Part shown: in pieces, positions 26,353-35,111 of the stretch
Numbering within the stretch: the stretch's first letter is position 1
Layout: the number at the start of each line of letters is the position of its first letter
Origin: Spongiihabitans sp963422685
GTDB lineage: Bacteria > Pseudomonadota > Gammaproteobacteria > Arenicellales > Poriferihabitantaceae
DNA length: 64,000 nt
Direction of reading: 5' to 3'
Assembly: GCA_963422685.1 (NCBI GenBank)
Contig: OY730442.1
Coordinates: 1,054,001-1,118,000, forward strand
The notes under the pieces: model-generated
The model's input: the letters and a program-made list of their open reading frames with translations, nothing else
Told to the model about the DNA's origin: nothing
Database searches by the model: none
Position numbers and translations under genes: made by a program

Positions 26353-26658
26353 TCAGGGCGACACGTATTCGAAGTGTTGGCCTGGTTCGGTTTTACCACC
26401 ATCTTCAACAGTCGAAAAATCGTAGTACTGCCCATCACCATCTGGCCGGATGATAAAGGCGTAATTCAGTTCTTCGCCGAAGCCCCACCGTCTATTGAAC
26501 CCGGCAAGTCGAAAAAGTGCCCGGTAGGTGACCCCGGCTACCGACACCTCGCCAAATCCACGATCCTCGCCGTCCCCTGTTACCAGAGTCAGCTCGACCA
26601 GGACGGTTTCTCTGGAGTTGTCCCACCTATTGAAACATTGCCACTTTTCGGTTGTCAT
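26353..26658 (-). CDS. Relative of the secreted protein at 22269, leader out of frame
   Basis: 101 residues from the ATG at 26658: TEKWQCFNRWDNSRETVLVE, then GEVSVAGVTYRALFRLAGFN, RRWGFG and FIIRPDGDGQYYDF. It aligns along its length with the interrupted protein at 22269-22697. It has no signal peptide in frame. A leader-like peptide (LTFIALTLLATVAA) is encoded just upstream in another frame, from TTG codons at 26702/26699 to a TGA at 26655-26657 that overlaps the ATG as ATGA. Either a frameshift has separated leader and body, or the body is a cytoplasmic variant. The same frame is open further upstream to 26826 without a ribosome site. Confidence 0.5.
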   Translation of the reverse strand: MTTEKWQCFNRWDNSRETVLVELTLVTGDGEDRGFGEVSVAGVTYRALFRLAGFNRRWGFGEELNYAFIIRPDGDGQYYDFSTVEDGGKTEPGQHFEYVSP

Positions 26659-26826
26659 GCTGCGACGGTTGCGAGCAGGGTGAGAGCAATGAATGTCAAC
26701 AAACTCTTTGGGGTAAGTCAATGTCTGCCAGGCGTTGGTGATGACCGCACAGAACATCGATAAGGAAGACGCGGCGCCTGTCCGGGCGAGCGGGCGTAAC
26801 AGGACGCAAACCAGATATGTCGCCAT

Positions 26827-27215
26827 CGGCGTGACTTTGCATGCCCAGGAAACCTGTACGGCACACGGGCGGCCATCTCTGTGATTTCCACAAAATTCGG
26901 TTCGTTGTTGAGCATGTATTTTTTGGTTTTTCCAGCGCGTCCGCTTAGGTATTATGCAGACAATATGTCAACAAACTTAACCAGGCTTTTCATTTTTTTC
27001 GTCAAAGAACCCAACGCGCGTTAGACAGAGTGCAACGCACTGCGCGGCGTTTTTCGCAAGCCTATAGTCTGGTGATGGGCAACAATACAATCAAACAATT
27101 ATTTTGTGCGCTGTCACCGGTAAGGCCTCGGTCGAATAGTAAAAATCAGGGCTGATTATTTTGTTTGGCCTGGAACCGGTTTCAGGCGTTCAAACTCTAC
27201 TGGCACCGAAAAAGA
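26827..27215. other. Stretch without a recognisable gene
   Basis: Lies between the small minus-strand gene and the tatC stop. A minus-strand frame from 26915 (MLNNEPNFVEITEMAARVPY...) is open for 65 codons but has no known motif. No terminator-like hairpin with T run was seen after tatC. Confidence 0.4.
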
Positions 27216-28010
27216 TTATTGCTTTTCCAGTTGGTCCATCGTCCCGGCGTCACTATCGTCGTCAACCTCTGCATCGCCGCGCTTTTTCATAAATCGGGAA
27301 CAAACAAGCCCGGCTTCGAATAAAAGCCATACCGGAAGCGCCAGCAGCGTTTGGGAAAAAACATCCGGTGGAGTCAAAAGCATACCCACCACAAATGCCG
27401 CTACGATAATGTACGGTCGTTTTTTGGACAAACTCTCTTCAGTGGCCACTCCCATGTAAATCATTAACATGGTCGCCACGGGCACTTCAAATGCCATACC
27501 AAATGCAAAAAATAATTTTATTACAAATCCAAGGTACGCATTGATATCGGTCATCACCGCTACTCCTTCCGGTGCGGTATTGGCAAAAAACTCGAATATC
27601 AAAGGGAATACAACAAAATAGGAAAACAGGATTCCCAAATAAAACAACGCGCTGCTCGACACCAATAGCGGCATTACCAGCCGTTTTTCGTTCCTGTACA
27701 GGCCTGGCGCTACAAATGCCCAGATCTGGTACAGCAAATAAGGCACCGCTAGGGCGAAAGCGCAGGCGAAAGCGAATTTGAATGGCACAAAAAATGGGCC
27801 ATGGGGTTCGGTGGATATCATGCTGTTGCCTTCTGGCAAGGCATTCATTAAAGGGCTCGCCAGAACTTCATAGAGATAGTTAGCGAAAGGCGCAAGCATG
27901 ATAAAAAACACCACAACCGACAGCACACCACGCAGCAGCCGATCACGCAATTCAATCAGATGGGAAACCAGCGTCCCTTCTGCAATGATATTGTTGTCGT
28001 CTCTGGCCAT
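27216..28010 (-). CDS. tatC: Sec-independent translocase TatC
   Basis: Core receptor of the twin-arginine translocon in the inner membrane; binds the RR signal with TatB. 264 residues, six membrane spans, N-terminal HLIELRDRLL with the conserved Glu/Arg, FKFAFACAFALAVPYLLYQIWAF, and the periplasmic PEGVAVMTDINAYLGFV loop. The C-terminal tail is long and acidic (DAEVDDDSDAGTMDQLEKQ). Last gene of tatABC, 3 bp after tatB. Confidence 0.95.
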   Translation of the reverse strand: MARDDNNIIAEGTLVSHLIELRDRLLRGVLSVVVFFIMLAPFANYLYEVLASPLMNALPEGNSMISTEPHGPFFVPFKFAFACAFALAVPYLLYQIWAFVAPGLYRNEKRLVMPLLVSSSALFYLGILFSYFVVFPLIFEFFANTAPEGVAVMTDINAYLGFVIKLFFAFGMAFEVPVATMLMIYMGVATEESLSKKRPYIIVAAFVVGMLLTPPDVFSQTLLALPVWLLFEAGLVCSRFMKKRGDAEVDDDSDAGTMDQLEKQ

Positions 28011-28013
28011 AAC

Positions 28014-28601
28014 CTATTGTTCAGATACAGGTTTTGGCGCTGTGGATTTGGTCGCTGTTTTCTTTGCCGCTGCCTTTTTTGTCGCTGCTTTTTTTACGCC
28101 GGTTTGCTTTTTTATGATTTTACCCGCTGCCGGTTTTTTAGACGCAAGCTGGTTCGACACTTTTCTGCCCGGGGATTTTCCGGACACTTTTTTTGATGCA
28201 GTTATTTTTTTCCCTGCTGCTTTTTTCTTGGCAGTGGTTTGAGCCGTGGCTTCCCGCCTGACGTCCTGGTTGATCGCCGCAGTTTCTTTGTTTAATGTGT
28301 CTGAAACACCCTGCACCGATCTTTTGATGTCATCAGCCGCGTCTTTTACCCCCGCAGATTTGACGGTCTCTTTGAAGCTCTTGCCGGCTTCGTCCAACTC
28401 GGACTTGAATGTCTTGATCTGGGCCATGTCATAATCTTTCATTTCCCGTTTTACGTCGGTCTTCACGTCATTGATCATGCGTCGCGCCTTGCCCACCCAC
28501 ATTCCCACATTGCGGGCCACGCCGGGCAAACGTTCGGGGCCAATGACCACCAGGGCAATGACGCCGATAAACGCCATCTCCCAGAAACCAACGTCAAACA
28601 T
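28014..28601 (-). CDS. tatB: Sec-independent translocase TatB with Lys/Ala-rich tail
   Basis: TatB: MFDVGFWEMAFIGVIALVVIGPERLPG with the membrane anchor and the Glu-Pro hinge, then the amphipathic helix RNVGMWVGKARRMINDVKTD. The protein is 195 residues, somewhat longer than E. coli TatB (171). From about residue 118 it is a low-complexity Lys/Ala/Ser tail (TAKKKAAGKK, KKAATKKAAAKKTATK) like histone H1 or AlgP repeats. It lies 11 bp after tatA. Confidence 0.93.
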   Translation of the reverse strand: MFDVGFWEMAFIGVIALVVIGPERLPGVARNVGMWVGKARRMINDVKTDVKREMKDYDMAQIKTFKSELDEAGKSFKETVKSAGVKDAADDIKRSVQGVSDTLNKETAAINQDVRREATAQTTAKKKAAGKKITASKKVSGKSPGRKVSNQLASKKPAAGKIIKKQTGVKKAATKKAAAKKTATKSTAPKPVSEQ

Positions 28602-28612
28602 GGGAAATCAGA

Positions 28613-28843
28613 TCAGGATTTTTCTTTGTCGGCTTCGGCTTTTTCAGCAACCACTTCTTCGGCAGCAGGGCTGGCTTCTTCGATTTGCTCAGTGGTTTCT
28701 TCTGCTTTTACTGCTTTTTTAAATCCTCTTATCGCCCCCCCCAGATCGCCGCCGAAATTGCGCAGTTTCTTTGTGCCGAAAATCAATAAAACAATCACCA
28801 GAATGATAATTAATTGAACCGGACTAATACCACCAATACCCAT
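28613..28843 (-). CDS. tatA: Sec-independent translocase TatA
   Basis: Pore-forming Tat subunit. 76 residues: single membrane span ISPVQLIIILVIVLLIFGTK, the conserved FGTKKLRNFGGDLGGAIRGF hinge and amphipathic helix, and an acidic tail. A GGGGG ribosome site precedes the ATG. First of tatABC; 124 bp after hisI, so possibly read from the his transcript. Note that hisE, often found between hisI and tatA, is missing. Confidence 0.95.
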   Translation of the reverse strand: MGIGGISPVQLIIILVIVLLIFGTKKLRNFGGDLGGAIRGFKKAVKAEETTEQIEEASPAAEEVVAEKAEADKEKS

Positions 28844-28967
28844 AAGATTTCCCCCGCTTATACTGTCTGTTTATAGTAGTTTGACACCTGTATAATTCCG
28901 GTATCAAATTTGTCGGTAAGCTGATTTTAGCGGTAAACCTCATACTGCGTAGCGATTTTTTACCTGC

Positions 28968-29366
28968 TCACTGTTTCCGGCTGTTTGCATATATCTCGGC
29001 CTGGTCTTGCAAAACCGGCTCCACTTCACCCCATTGGCCATTGTCAAAGCGTTTGTAGAAACAGCTATGACGCCCGGTGTGACAGGCAATCCCGCCGATT
29101 TGCTCGACCTGCATCAATACCGCGTCACCATCGCAATCAATTCGCAATTCCTTCAACCACTGGACATGACCCGACTCCTCACCTTTGCGCCAGAGCTTTT
29201 GTCGGGAGCGGGAGAAATAAACCGCACGTCCTTCAGCCAACGTGGTTTGCAGGGCCTCCCGGTTCATCCAGGCCAGCATCAGCACTTTACCGGTGTCAAA
29301 TTGCTGGGCGACAGCGGCTACCAGCCCGGCCTCGTTCCATGCTATTTCATCCAGAAATGTTTTCAT
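28968..29366 (-). CDS. hisI: Phosphoribosyl-AMP cyclohydrolase
   Basis: Third step of histidine synthesis, opening the adenine ring of PR-AMP. 132 residues, single-domain form without the HisE pyrophosphatase. Zinc/catalytic motifs: DCDGDAVLMQVEQIGGIACH, TGRHSCFY, and VYFSRSRQKLWRKGEESGH. 21 bp after hisF. Confidence 0.95.
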   Translation of the reverse strand: MKTFLDEIAWNEAGLVAAVAQQFDTGKVLMLAWMNREALQTTLAEGRAVYFSRSRQKLWRKGEESGHVQWLKELRIDCDGDAVLMQVEQIGGIACHTGRHSCFYKRFDNGQWGEVEPVLQDQAEIYANSRKQ

Positions 29367-29387
29367 TCTGATCGGTTACCAGGCATC

Positions 29388-30161
29388 TCAAAGGCGGACT
29401 TCAATACCCCGGGCGGCCATGAATGTCTTGGCCTGACCCACGGTGAACTTTCCGTAGTGAAATATGCTGGCCGCCAGAACCGCGTCTGCGCCGCCATCAA
29501 TAACACCGCGGGCCAGATGTTCCAGCGTGCCCACGCCACCGGATGCAATCACAGGAATGGAAACGCTGCCGGTGATTCGGCGCACCAGCTCTATATCAAA
29601 CCCGTTTTTCGTGCCGTCCCGGTCCATACTGGTTAGCAACAACTCCCCAGCGCCATAATCCATCATCTGCCTGGCCCATTCCAGCGCATCCAATCCGGTG
29701 GCGCTGCGGCCGCCGCGGGTAAAAATTTCCCATCGGGGATGGTTGGCATCGGCGTCCACCCGCTTTGCATCAATCGCCACGACAATACATTGATTGCCAA
29801 AATGTGCGCTGGCCTGACGGATGAACCCGGGGTTGTGCACGGCAGCGGTATTGATCGAAACCTTGTCGGCGCCCGCGCCCAGCATGCGGTGAATGTCGCT
29901 CAACTGGCGGATTCCACCACCGACGGTCAACGGAATAAAGACTTCGCTGGCAACCTGCTCGACAACATTGATCATGGTTTGCCGGTTATCAGAACTTGCC
30001 GTTATATCCAGAAAAGCAATTTCATCGGCGCCTTGCTGATCATATCTGCGGGCGATTTCCACCGGGTCCCCGGCATCCCGGATATCCAGAAACCGGAGGC
30101 CCTTGACCACCCGGCCACCATCCACATCCAGACATGGAATTATTCTTTTTGCCAAGGCCAT
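29388..30161 (-). CDS. hisF: Imidazole glycerol phosphate synthase cyclase subunit
   Basis: Uses ammonia from HisH to convert PRFAR to IGP and AICAR. 257-residue TIM barrel with catalytic Asp in IIPCLDVDGGRVVKG and the second Asp in LLTSMDRDGTKNGFD, plus phosphate-binding VGGGIRQL and IASGGVGTLEH. GGGAAA ribosome site. 30 bp after hisA. Confidence 0.96.
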   Translation of the reverse strand: MALAKRIIPCLDVDGGRVVKGLRFLDIRDAGDPVEIARRYDQQGADEIAFLDITASSDNRQTMINVVEQVASEVFIPLTVGGGIRQLSDIHRMLGAGADKVSINTAAVHNPGFIRQASAHFGNQCIVVAIDAKRVDADANHPRWEIFTRGGRSATGLDALEWARQMMDYGAGELLLTSMDRDGTKNGFDIELVRRITGSVSIPVIASGGVGTLEHLARGVIDGGADAVLAASIFHYGKFTVGQAKTFMAARGIEVRL

Positions 30162-30191
30162 CAGATTTTCCCTGAAGATGACACGGAAAAA

Positions 30192-30947
30192 TTACAGGTC
30201 AAAACTGCCGGCGCCAGAAATCTCATCTGCTGCCTTTTGCCCTGCTGCAAAATCCAGTGCACCCTGGTAGATCGCCCGCCCGGTAATCGCGCCGACGATT
30301 CCCGACCCTGATGCTGCCGCTAATTTTTTAACATTTTCAATATTCTGAATGCCACCGGATGCAATCACGGGAATATTCACCGCCTCTGCCAACGCCACTG
30401 TGGCCGCAATATTCACCCCCTGCATCATGCCGTCCCGGGCAATATCGGTATAGATAATGGCTTCGACGCCATCGTGATCAAAATGCTGCGCCATATCGAT
30501 GGCATCGTGTTTTGATACTTTTGACCAGCCTTCGGTCGCAATCCTGCCGTCTCTGGCGTCCAGGCCGACAATCACATGGGTAGGATATTCGGCGCATAAA
30601 TCGCTGATAAGATGCGGTTCTTTAATCGCCTGGGTGCCGATAATGACATACCGCACACCGGCTTGAATATAAATACCCACGGTGTCTTCATTGCGGATGC
30701 CGCCGCCGACCTGGATCGGCAATTGCGGGTGGTTTTCGGCAATTCTGTGCACAATATCTGCGTTCACCGGTTCGCCTTTCATCGCACCGTCCAGATCAAC
30801 AATATGCAACCGACGGGCGCCCTGGCTGACCCATCTATCCGCAACGGTTACCGGATCATCAGAAAATACTGTGGTTTGATTGATGTCGCCCCGCCGCAAC
30901 CGCACGCATTTGCCCTGTTTTATATCAATGGCTGGGATCAGGAGCAT
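30192..30947 (-). CDS. hisA: Phosphoribosylformimino-AICAR ribotide isomerase
   Basis: ProFAR isomerase, fourth step of histidine synthesis. 251-residue TIM barrel related to HisF: LLIPAIDIKQGKCVRL with the catalytic Asp, VGGGIRNEDT, YTDIARDGMMQGVN and VIASGGIQNIENV. The ATG at 30947, two bases after the hisH stop, is preferred; a GTG four codons upstream would overlap hisH. Confidence 0.96.
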   Translation of the reverse strand: MLLIPAIDIKQGKCVRLRRGDINQTTVFSDDPVTVADRWVSQGARRLHIVDLDGAMKGEPVNADIVHRIAENHPQLPIQVGGGIRNEDTVGIYIQAGVRYVIIGTQAIKEPHLISDLCAEYPTHVIVGLDARDGRIATEGWSKVSKHDAIDMAQHFDHDGVEAIIYTDIARDGMMQGVNIAATVALAEAVNIPVIASGGIQNIENVKKLAAASGSGIVGAITGRAIYQGALDFAAGQKAADEISGAGSFDL

Positions 30948-30949
30948 GG

Positions 30950-31609
30950 CTATAAACACCCATTCCAGTGAATAAAATTTTTCAACATTTGCAGTCCTGC
31001 CTGCTGGCTTTTTTCAGGATGGAATTGGGTCGCGAATACATTTCCCGTTGCCGCAGCGGCGGTAAATCGATTGCCGTACTCGCATTCACCCATCACTTCA
31101 TCCTGGTTGTCGCTGGCCGCGTAGTAACTGTGTACAAAATAAAACCGCGCATTGTCATCAATGCCATGCCAGAGCGGATGATCGGCGCGCTGATTTACCT
31201 GGTTCCAGCCCATATGCGGGATTTTCAGTCGGGTTGTTTGTTGATTGCCGGCTTGATGCTGCGGGTGATTTGAAAAATGTTTTACGACCCCGCACAGCAC
31301 ACCCAAACCCGCAGTGCCGCCATTTTCTTCGCTCTGGCTATACAAGGCCTGAAGCCCGAGGCATATTCCCAGAACCGGGCCGTCACCCAGCCGGCTGGAG
31401 ACAGCGTGCTGCAAATCTGCATTGCTGTTCAATTGGCTGAACCAGGTGCCGATAGCGCCCTGGCCGGGGAGAATCAAATAATCGGCGGATTCAATGGCCT
31501 GGGTATTGGCAGTAATACAGACATCCGCATGAGGACTGACCCGGGCCACGGCTTTACTCACCGAACGAAGATTTCCTGTGCCCAAATCGGCAATTACGAT
31601 CTTTTTCAT
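30950..31609 (-). CDS. hisH: Imidazole glycerol phosphate synthase glutaminase subunit
   Basis: Class I glutamine amidotransferase that feeds ammonia to HisF. 219 residues with the nucleophile elbow GPVLGICLGLQAL, and the His/Glu pair in TQFHPEKSQ. The oxyanion region LPGQGAIG is present. Between hisB and hisA, all on one strand. Confidence 0.96.
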   Translation of the reverse strand: MKKIVIADLGTGNLRSVSKAVARVSPHADVCITANTQAIESADYLILPGQGAIGTWFSQLNSNADLQHAVSSRLGDGPVLGICLGLQALYSQSEENGGTAGLGVLCGVVKHFSNHPQHQAGNQQTTRLKIPHMGWNQVNQRADHPLWHGIDDNARFYFVHSYYAASDNQDEVMGECEYGNRFTAAAATGNVFATQFHPEKSQQAGLQMLKNFIHWNGCL

Positions 31610-31668
31610 GGTAATTTGAATCCAGCCAACTCAAGTCATACCACGAAAGTCACGTGCAATCCTGTGGT

Positions 31669-32259
31669 TTATAACATGCCTTTGGTAGAGGGGACATCGG
31701 ATACACGCGGGTCCAATTCCACGGCCATTCGCAATGCCCGGCCAAACGCCTTGAACAGGGTCTCGGCGATATGGTGGGAATTTTCTCCCCGTACACAATC
31801 CATGTGCAGCGTCGCCAGGGCATGATTGACAAACCCCTGGAAAAATTCATGAATCAGTCCGGTTGAAAATTTCCCGATATTTCTGTCTGGATAGGCGACA
31901 TGACTCACCAATAATGGCCGGCCGGAAAAATCAAGCACTACTCGACTCAATGCCTCGTCCAGTGGCACGCAGGCATGCCCGTAACGACGAATACCCTTTT
32001 TGTCACCCAATGCCTTACTGACAGCCTGACCCAGGGTAATACCGATATCCTCCACAGTATGGTGATCATCAATGTGCAGGTCTCCGGCCGCCCGGATTTT
32101 AATATCCATCACACCATGCCTGGCTATTTGATCCAGCATATGCTCAAGAAACGGAATACCGGTATGAAAATCCGCCTTTCCCGCACCATCCAGATTGATA
32201 GTGACATTGATCTGCGTTTCTTTGGTATTGCGAACAGCTTGGGCAATTCTTTCAGTCAT
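31669..32259 (-). CDS. hisB: Imidazoleglycerol-phosphate dehydratase
   Basis: Dehydrates IGP to imidazole-acetol phosphate. 196 residues in the monofunctional form (no phosphatase domain), with manganese-binding FLEHMLDQIARHG, DLHIDDHHTVEDIGI, DEALSRVVLDFSGRP and GENSHHIAE. The start MTERIAQAVRNTKETQ at 32259 matches family length; the frame stays open upstream to 32430 and an alternative ATG is at 32304. First gene of hisBHAFI. Confidence 0.95.
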   Translation of the reverse strand: MTERIAQAVRNTKETQINVTINLDGAGKADFHTGIPFLEHMLDQIARHGVMDIKIRAAGDLHIDDHHTVEDIGITLGQAVSKALGDKKGIRRYGHACVPLDEALSRVVLDFSGRPLLVSHVAYPDRNIGKFSTGLIHEFFQGFVNHALATLHMDCVRGENSHHIAETLFKAFGRALRMAVELDPRVSDVPSTKGML

Positions 32260-32705
32260 GGTAGAGTAGTTGCGGACACTGGGAATGCGGGTATGTTTTT
32301 GCATATGGCTTGCTAAATTTAATGGGCAGGTTCGCGGACATGAATAAGGGCAACTAGGCTTTTTTCGCTTTATGGGTGACGGAGTATATTCGAAGATACG
32401 CTGGCTGCCGGTATGCCGTGCTACCCACACCCAGGTAGAGTTGACGTATTCGGGTTACTTGAACAGGCCGAAGAATTGTACATTCAGTCACCGGGTAATA
32501 TCAGTTATTCCTGCATTCATCGCCCCATGAATCAAAGTCAGAGACTGAATGCCGGCCAGGCTGTTATTACACTTCAGAATCAGGAGTTATACGCAGAGTT
32601 TACTAATAAATTTAACGGTTTGGTAGATGGATTGCTGTTCCACACCAGAATTGCCAAAGCATAAAACAGTTATAATTCGACCGATTGATACTTGCAAAAT
32701 CTTCA
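32260..32705. other. Divergent hisB / LysM intergenic region
   Basis: About 445 bp with no gene I can support. It should carry the his operon promoter (not identified) and, at its right end, the promoter-like sequence at 32651-32676. Confidence 0.45.
32651..32676 (+). promoter_or_regulatory. Possible promoter of the LysM gene
   Basis: Perfect -10 TATAAT at 32671-32676, 29 bp before the ATG at 32706. The best -35 candidate, TTGCCA at 32651-32656, is only 14 bp away, which is short. Motif-based. Confidence 0.35.
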
Positions 32706-33722
32706 ATGCGAAAAAAACCAGCGACGCGATTAATACTGGCCTCAGCAGGCTTGCTGGCAGTGCTTGCAAACATCGGGGCATTGGCGCAATCCGAATCTGG
32801 TCTGAAGCCAGGGCATCCCGATCGTTATGTGGCCAGGGAAGGTGACACATTATGGGATATTTCCAGGCAGTTTTTAGCGCACCCCTGGCGCTGGCCACTG
32901 GTTTTGCATAAAAACCCGCAGGTCGAAAACCCGCATTTAATCTATCCCGGAGATTTGCTGGTCGCCACCAGTGATCACCGCATAAAAACCGTACGATTAG
33001 AACCGAAGGCACGTAAAAATCCACTGGAGCGTGCGATCACAACCATTCCGCACCATATTATTCAACCATTTTTAACCTCCGCGCTAATCATCCAGCCCGG
33101 CGATCTGGATGCCGCCGGCTACGTCCTGTCAGGTGTTGAAGACCAACTACTGCTGGGAAAATATATAAAATTTTACGCCCGGGGGCTGTCCGATTCCAGC
33201 GCAGATAAATTCCTGGCATTTCGCATTGGACAGAGTTTGCATGATCCGGCGTCTGGAGAATTATTAGGCATAGAAGCCATTCACTTGGGCGAGGCACGCA
33301 TGGAAAGACGCGGTGATATATCCAAATTACAGGTAATCAGCGCAAACCAGGAAATTCGCCCCGCAGACCGACTGCTTCCCATAACCGAGGAAACACCGCT
33401 GCCTTATTACCAGCCCCATGCCCCATCGGAACTCACCAGCGGATGGATTATTCACGCCCCGAAAGGAGTGCTCGAAGTGGGCCGATTTGATGTCGTAATC
33501 ATCAGCGGCGGCGCCAGGGAGGGATTAGCAGAAGGCCACGTGCTCAAAGCCATGCTGCACCGCGAGCCTCGCACCGACCCGGTCACGGGTGAAGTCTATA
33601 AAGTTCCAGATGAGGTGTCTGGATTCATGATGGTCTTTCGGGTTTTTGAGAAGCTGAGTTATGCGCTGATTATGGAAGCCAATCGCGCAATCAGCATCGG
33701 CGACAGGTACGAGTCACCCTAG
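32706..33722 (+). CDS. LysM-domain exported protein
   Basis: 338 residues. Signal peptide (about 1-27, LILASAGLLAVLANIGALAQ), then one LysM peptidoglycan-binding motif (RYVAREGDTLWDISRQFL... NPHLIYPGDLL, about residues 40-90), then a conserved ~240-residue periplasmic region. This is the LysM protein commonly encoded just upstream of dprA in gammaproteobacteria; its role is not established. The ATG at 32706 is preferred over an in-frame TTG at 32685. Confidence 0.85.
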   Translation: MRKKPATRLILASAGLLAVLANIGALAQSESGLKPGHPDRYVAREGDTLWDISRQFLAHPWRWPLVLHKNPQVENPHLIYPGDLLVATSDHRIKTVRLEPKARKNPLERAITTIPHHIIQPFLTSALIIQPGDLDAAGYVLSGVEDQLLLGKYIKFYARGLSDSSADKFLAFRIGQSLHDPASGELLGIEAIHLGEARMERRGDISKLQVISANQEIRPADRLLPITEETPLPYYQPHAPSELTSGWIIHAPKGVLEVGRFDVVIISGGAREGLAEGHVLKAMLHREPRTDPVTGEVYKVPDEVSGFMMVFRVFEKLSYALIMEANRAISIGDRYESP

Positions 33723-33773
33723 GCCGCGATCTTCAAAGCGCTTGACCGGAACGCATTTTCCTTCTCCTGAACA

Positions 33774-33813
33774 TCCGGCCCGCAGATTCGTCCGGCCCGA
33801 TTCATCCGGCCCG
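33774..33813. repeat. Three copies of TCCGGCCCG
   Basis: TCCGGCCCG at 33774-33782, 33791-33799 and 33805-33813, followed by a small CCCGG/CCGGG stem (33810-33824), in the LysM-dprA gap. No function can be assigned. Confidence 0.5.
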
Positions 33814-33920
33814 GGATCACCGGGCTGGAATCATCAATCTGGAACGGCGAAAAAGTATTTTAATATTTTCCGTGACTTATGAAATAATGACATTCCATTA
33901 AAAATTCAAATAATGCAATC

Positions 33921-35030
33921 GTGCTAAAGGACTGGCTAAAACTTCGATACCTGAAATCTGTCTTGCCCGCCCAGAAACGCGCATTGGTAAAGGCATACGG
34001 GTCGCCCGGCAAAATATTTGAGGCGGACAGGATATCCCTTCATCAAACCCGGATTCTGGACGAAGCCGGAATCAATGCCATCCTGAAATCGAATGACGGC
34101 CTGCTGCAATCTGACCTGGAGCTGTTGGAGTCCATTGGCTGTCAGTTTATTGGTTTTAACGATCCGGTATTTTCGAATCTGTTGAACGAAATTCCCGCTC
34201 CGCCTCTGGGCCTTTTTGCCCTGGGCAGCTGCGCGTTGCTCCAAAAACCGCAAATTGCCATCGTTGGCAGCCGCCATGCCAGCCCCAGCGGGAAAAAGAC
34301 CACCGAATCCTTTGCTGCAGAGTTGACTTCCATGGGCTTTACCGTAACCAGCGGCATGGCAGAAGGGGTTGACAGTCATGCACACCGGGGCAGCCTTTCA
34401 GCCGGAAATGCAACCATTGCTGTCCTGGGTACCGGAATCGATAAAATTTATCCGCGCTCCAACCGCAAGCTGTATCACGAAATTTCCGCAAGAGGCCTGG
34501 TGGTTACCGAGTTCGCGCCAGGCACACCGCCGCAGCGCTGGCATTTTCCACAACGAAATCGCATTATCAGCGGATTATCCCTGGGCACGCTGGTAGTGGA
34601 AGCCGGAATACACAGCGGCAGCCTGATAACCGCACGACTGGCCGCCGAACAAGGGCGCGAGGTGTTTGCCATTCCGGGTTCAATTCACATGCCGACCAGC
34701 CGCGGCTGCCATCACTTAATTCGCCAGGGCGCAAAGCTGGTTGAGTCGGTGCAGGACATCACCGATGAAATCGGTCACTATTTTGTCCACAGCAGCCCGC
34801 CGTCTCACATCCACAGCAGGTCGTCCCGGGGCGAATCGTCCCAACAGAAGTCGTCATCCAGCGAATATGACCATCCCGTTTATAACCTGATAGACTACGC
34901 GCCCATTTCAATGGACCAATTAATTGAACTCAGCGGATTGACCGCGGAACAGGTTTCATCCATTCTAATAGACCTTGAATTGCGCGGCTTGATCGCAGAC
35001 CTGAATGGCCGCTATCAGCGTTTGCCCTGA
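33921..35030 (+). CDS. dprA: DNA processing protein DprA/Smf
   Basis: Binds incoming single-stranded DNA and loads RecA in natural transformation. 369 residues from a GTG start. The Rossmann-like DprA core has IAIVGSRHASPSGKK, GFTVTSGMAEGVDSHAHRG, IAVLGTGIDKIYPRSN, FPQRNRIISGLS and GREVFAIPGSIHMPTSRGCH; a Ser-rich linker (about 293-312) leads to a C-terminal winged-helix domain (ISMDQLIELSGLTAEQVSSI). comEC, another transformation gene, is also in the window. Confidence 0.94.
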   Translation: MLKDWLKLRYLKSVLPAQKRALVKAYGSPGKIFEADRISLHQTRILDEAGINAILKSNDGLLQSDLELLESIGCQFIGFNDPVFSNLLNEIPAPPLGLFALGSCALLQKPQIAIVGSRHASPSGKKTTESFAAELTSMGFTVTSGMAEGVDSHAHRGSLSAGNATIAVLGTGIDKIYPRSNRKLYHEISARGLVVTEFAPGTPPQRWHFPQRNRIISGLSLGTLVVEAGIHSGSLITARLAAEQGREVFAIPGSIHMPTSRGCHHLIRQGAKLVESVQDITDEIGHYFVHSSPPSHIHSRSSRGESSQQKSSSSEYDHPVYNLIDYAPISMDQLIELSGLTAEQVSSILIDLELRGLIADLNGRYQRLP

Positions 35031-35111
35031 TCGCTGGTTCAAGGTCATCGCTGTGCACAGGAGAAAAAGCATCCAGCCGTTGGCATCTTAAATTAACCGT
35101 TTTAAATTGCA

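Noticed and set aside
32413..32664. An 83-codon plus-strand frame upstream of the LysM gene
   Set aside because: Overlaps the upstream extension of hisB, has no family signature and lies where promoters are expected.
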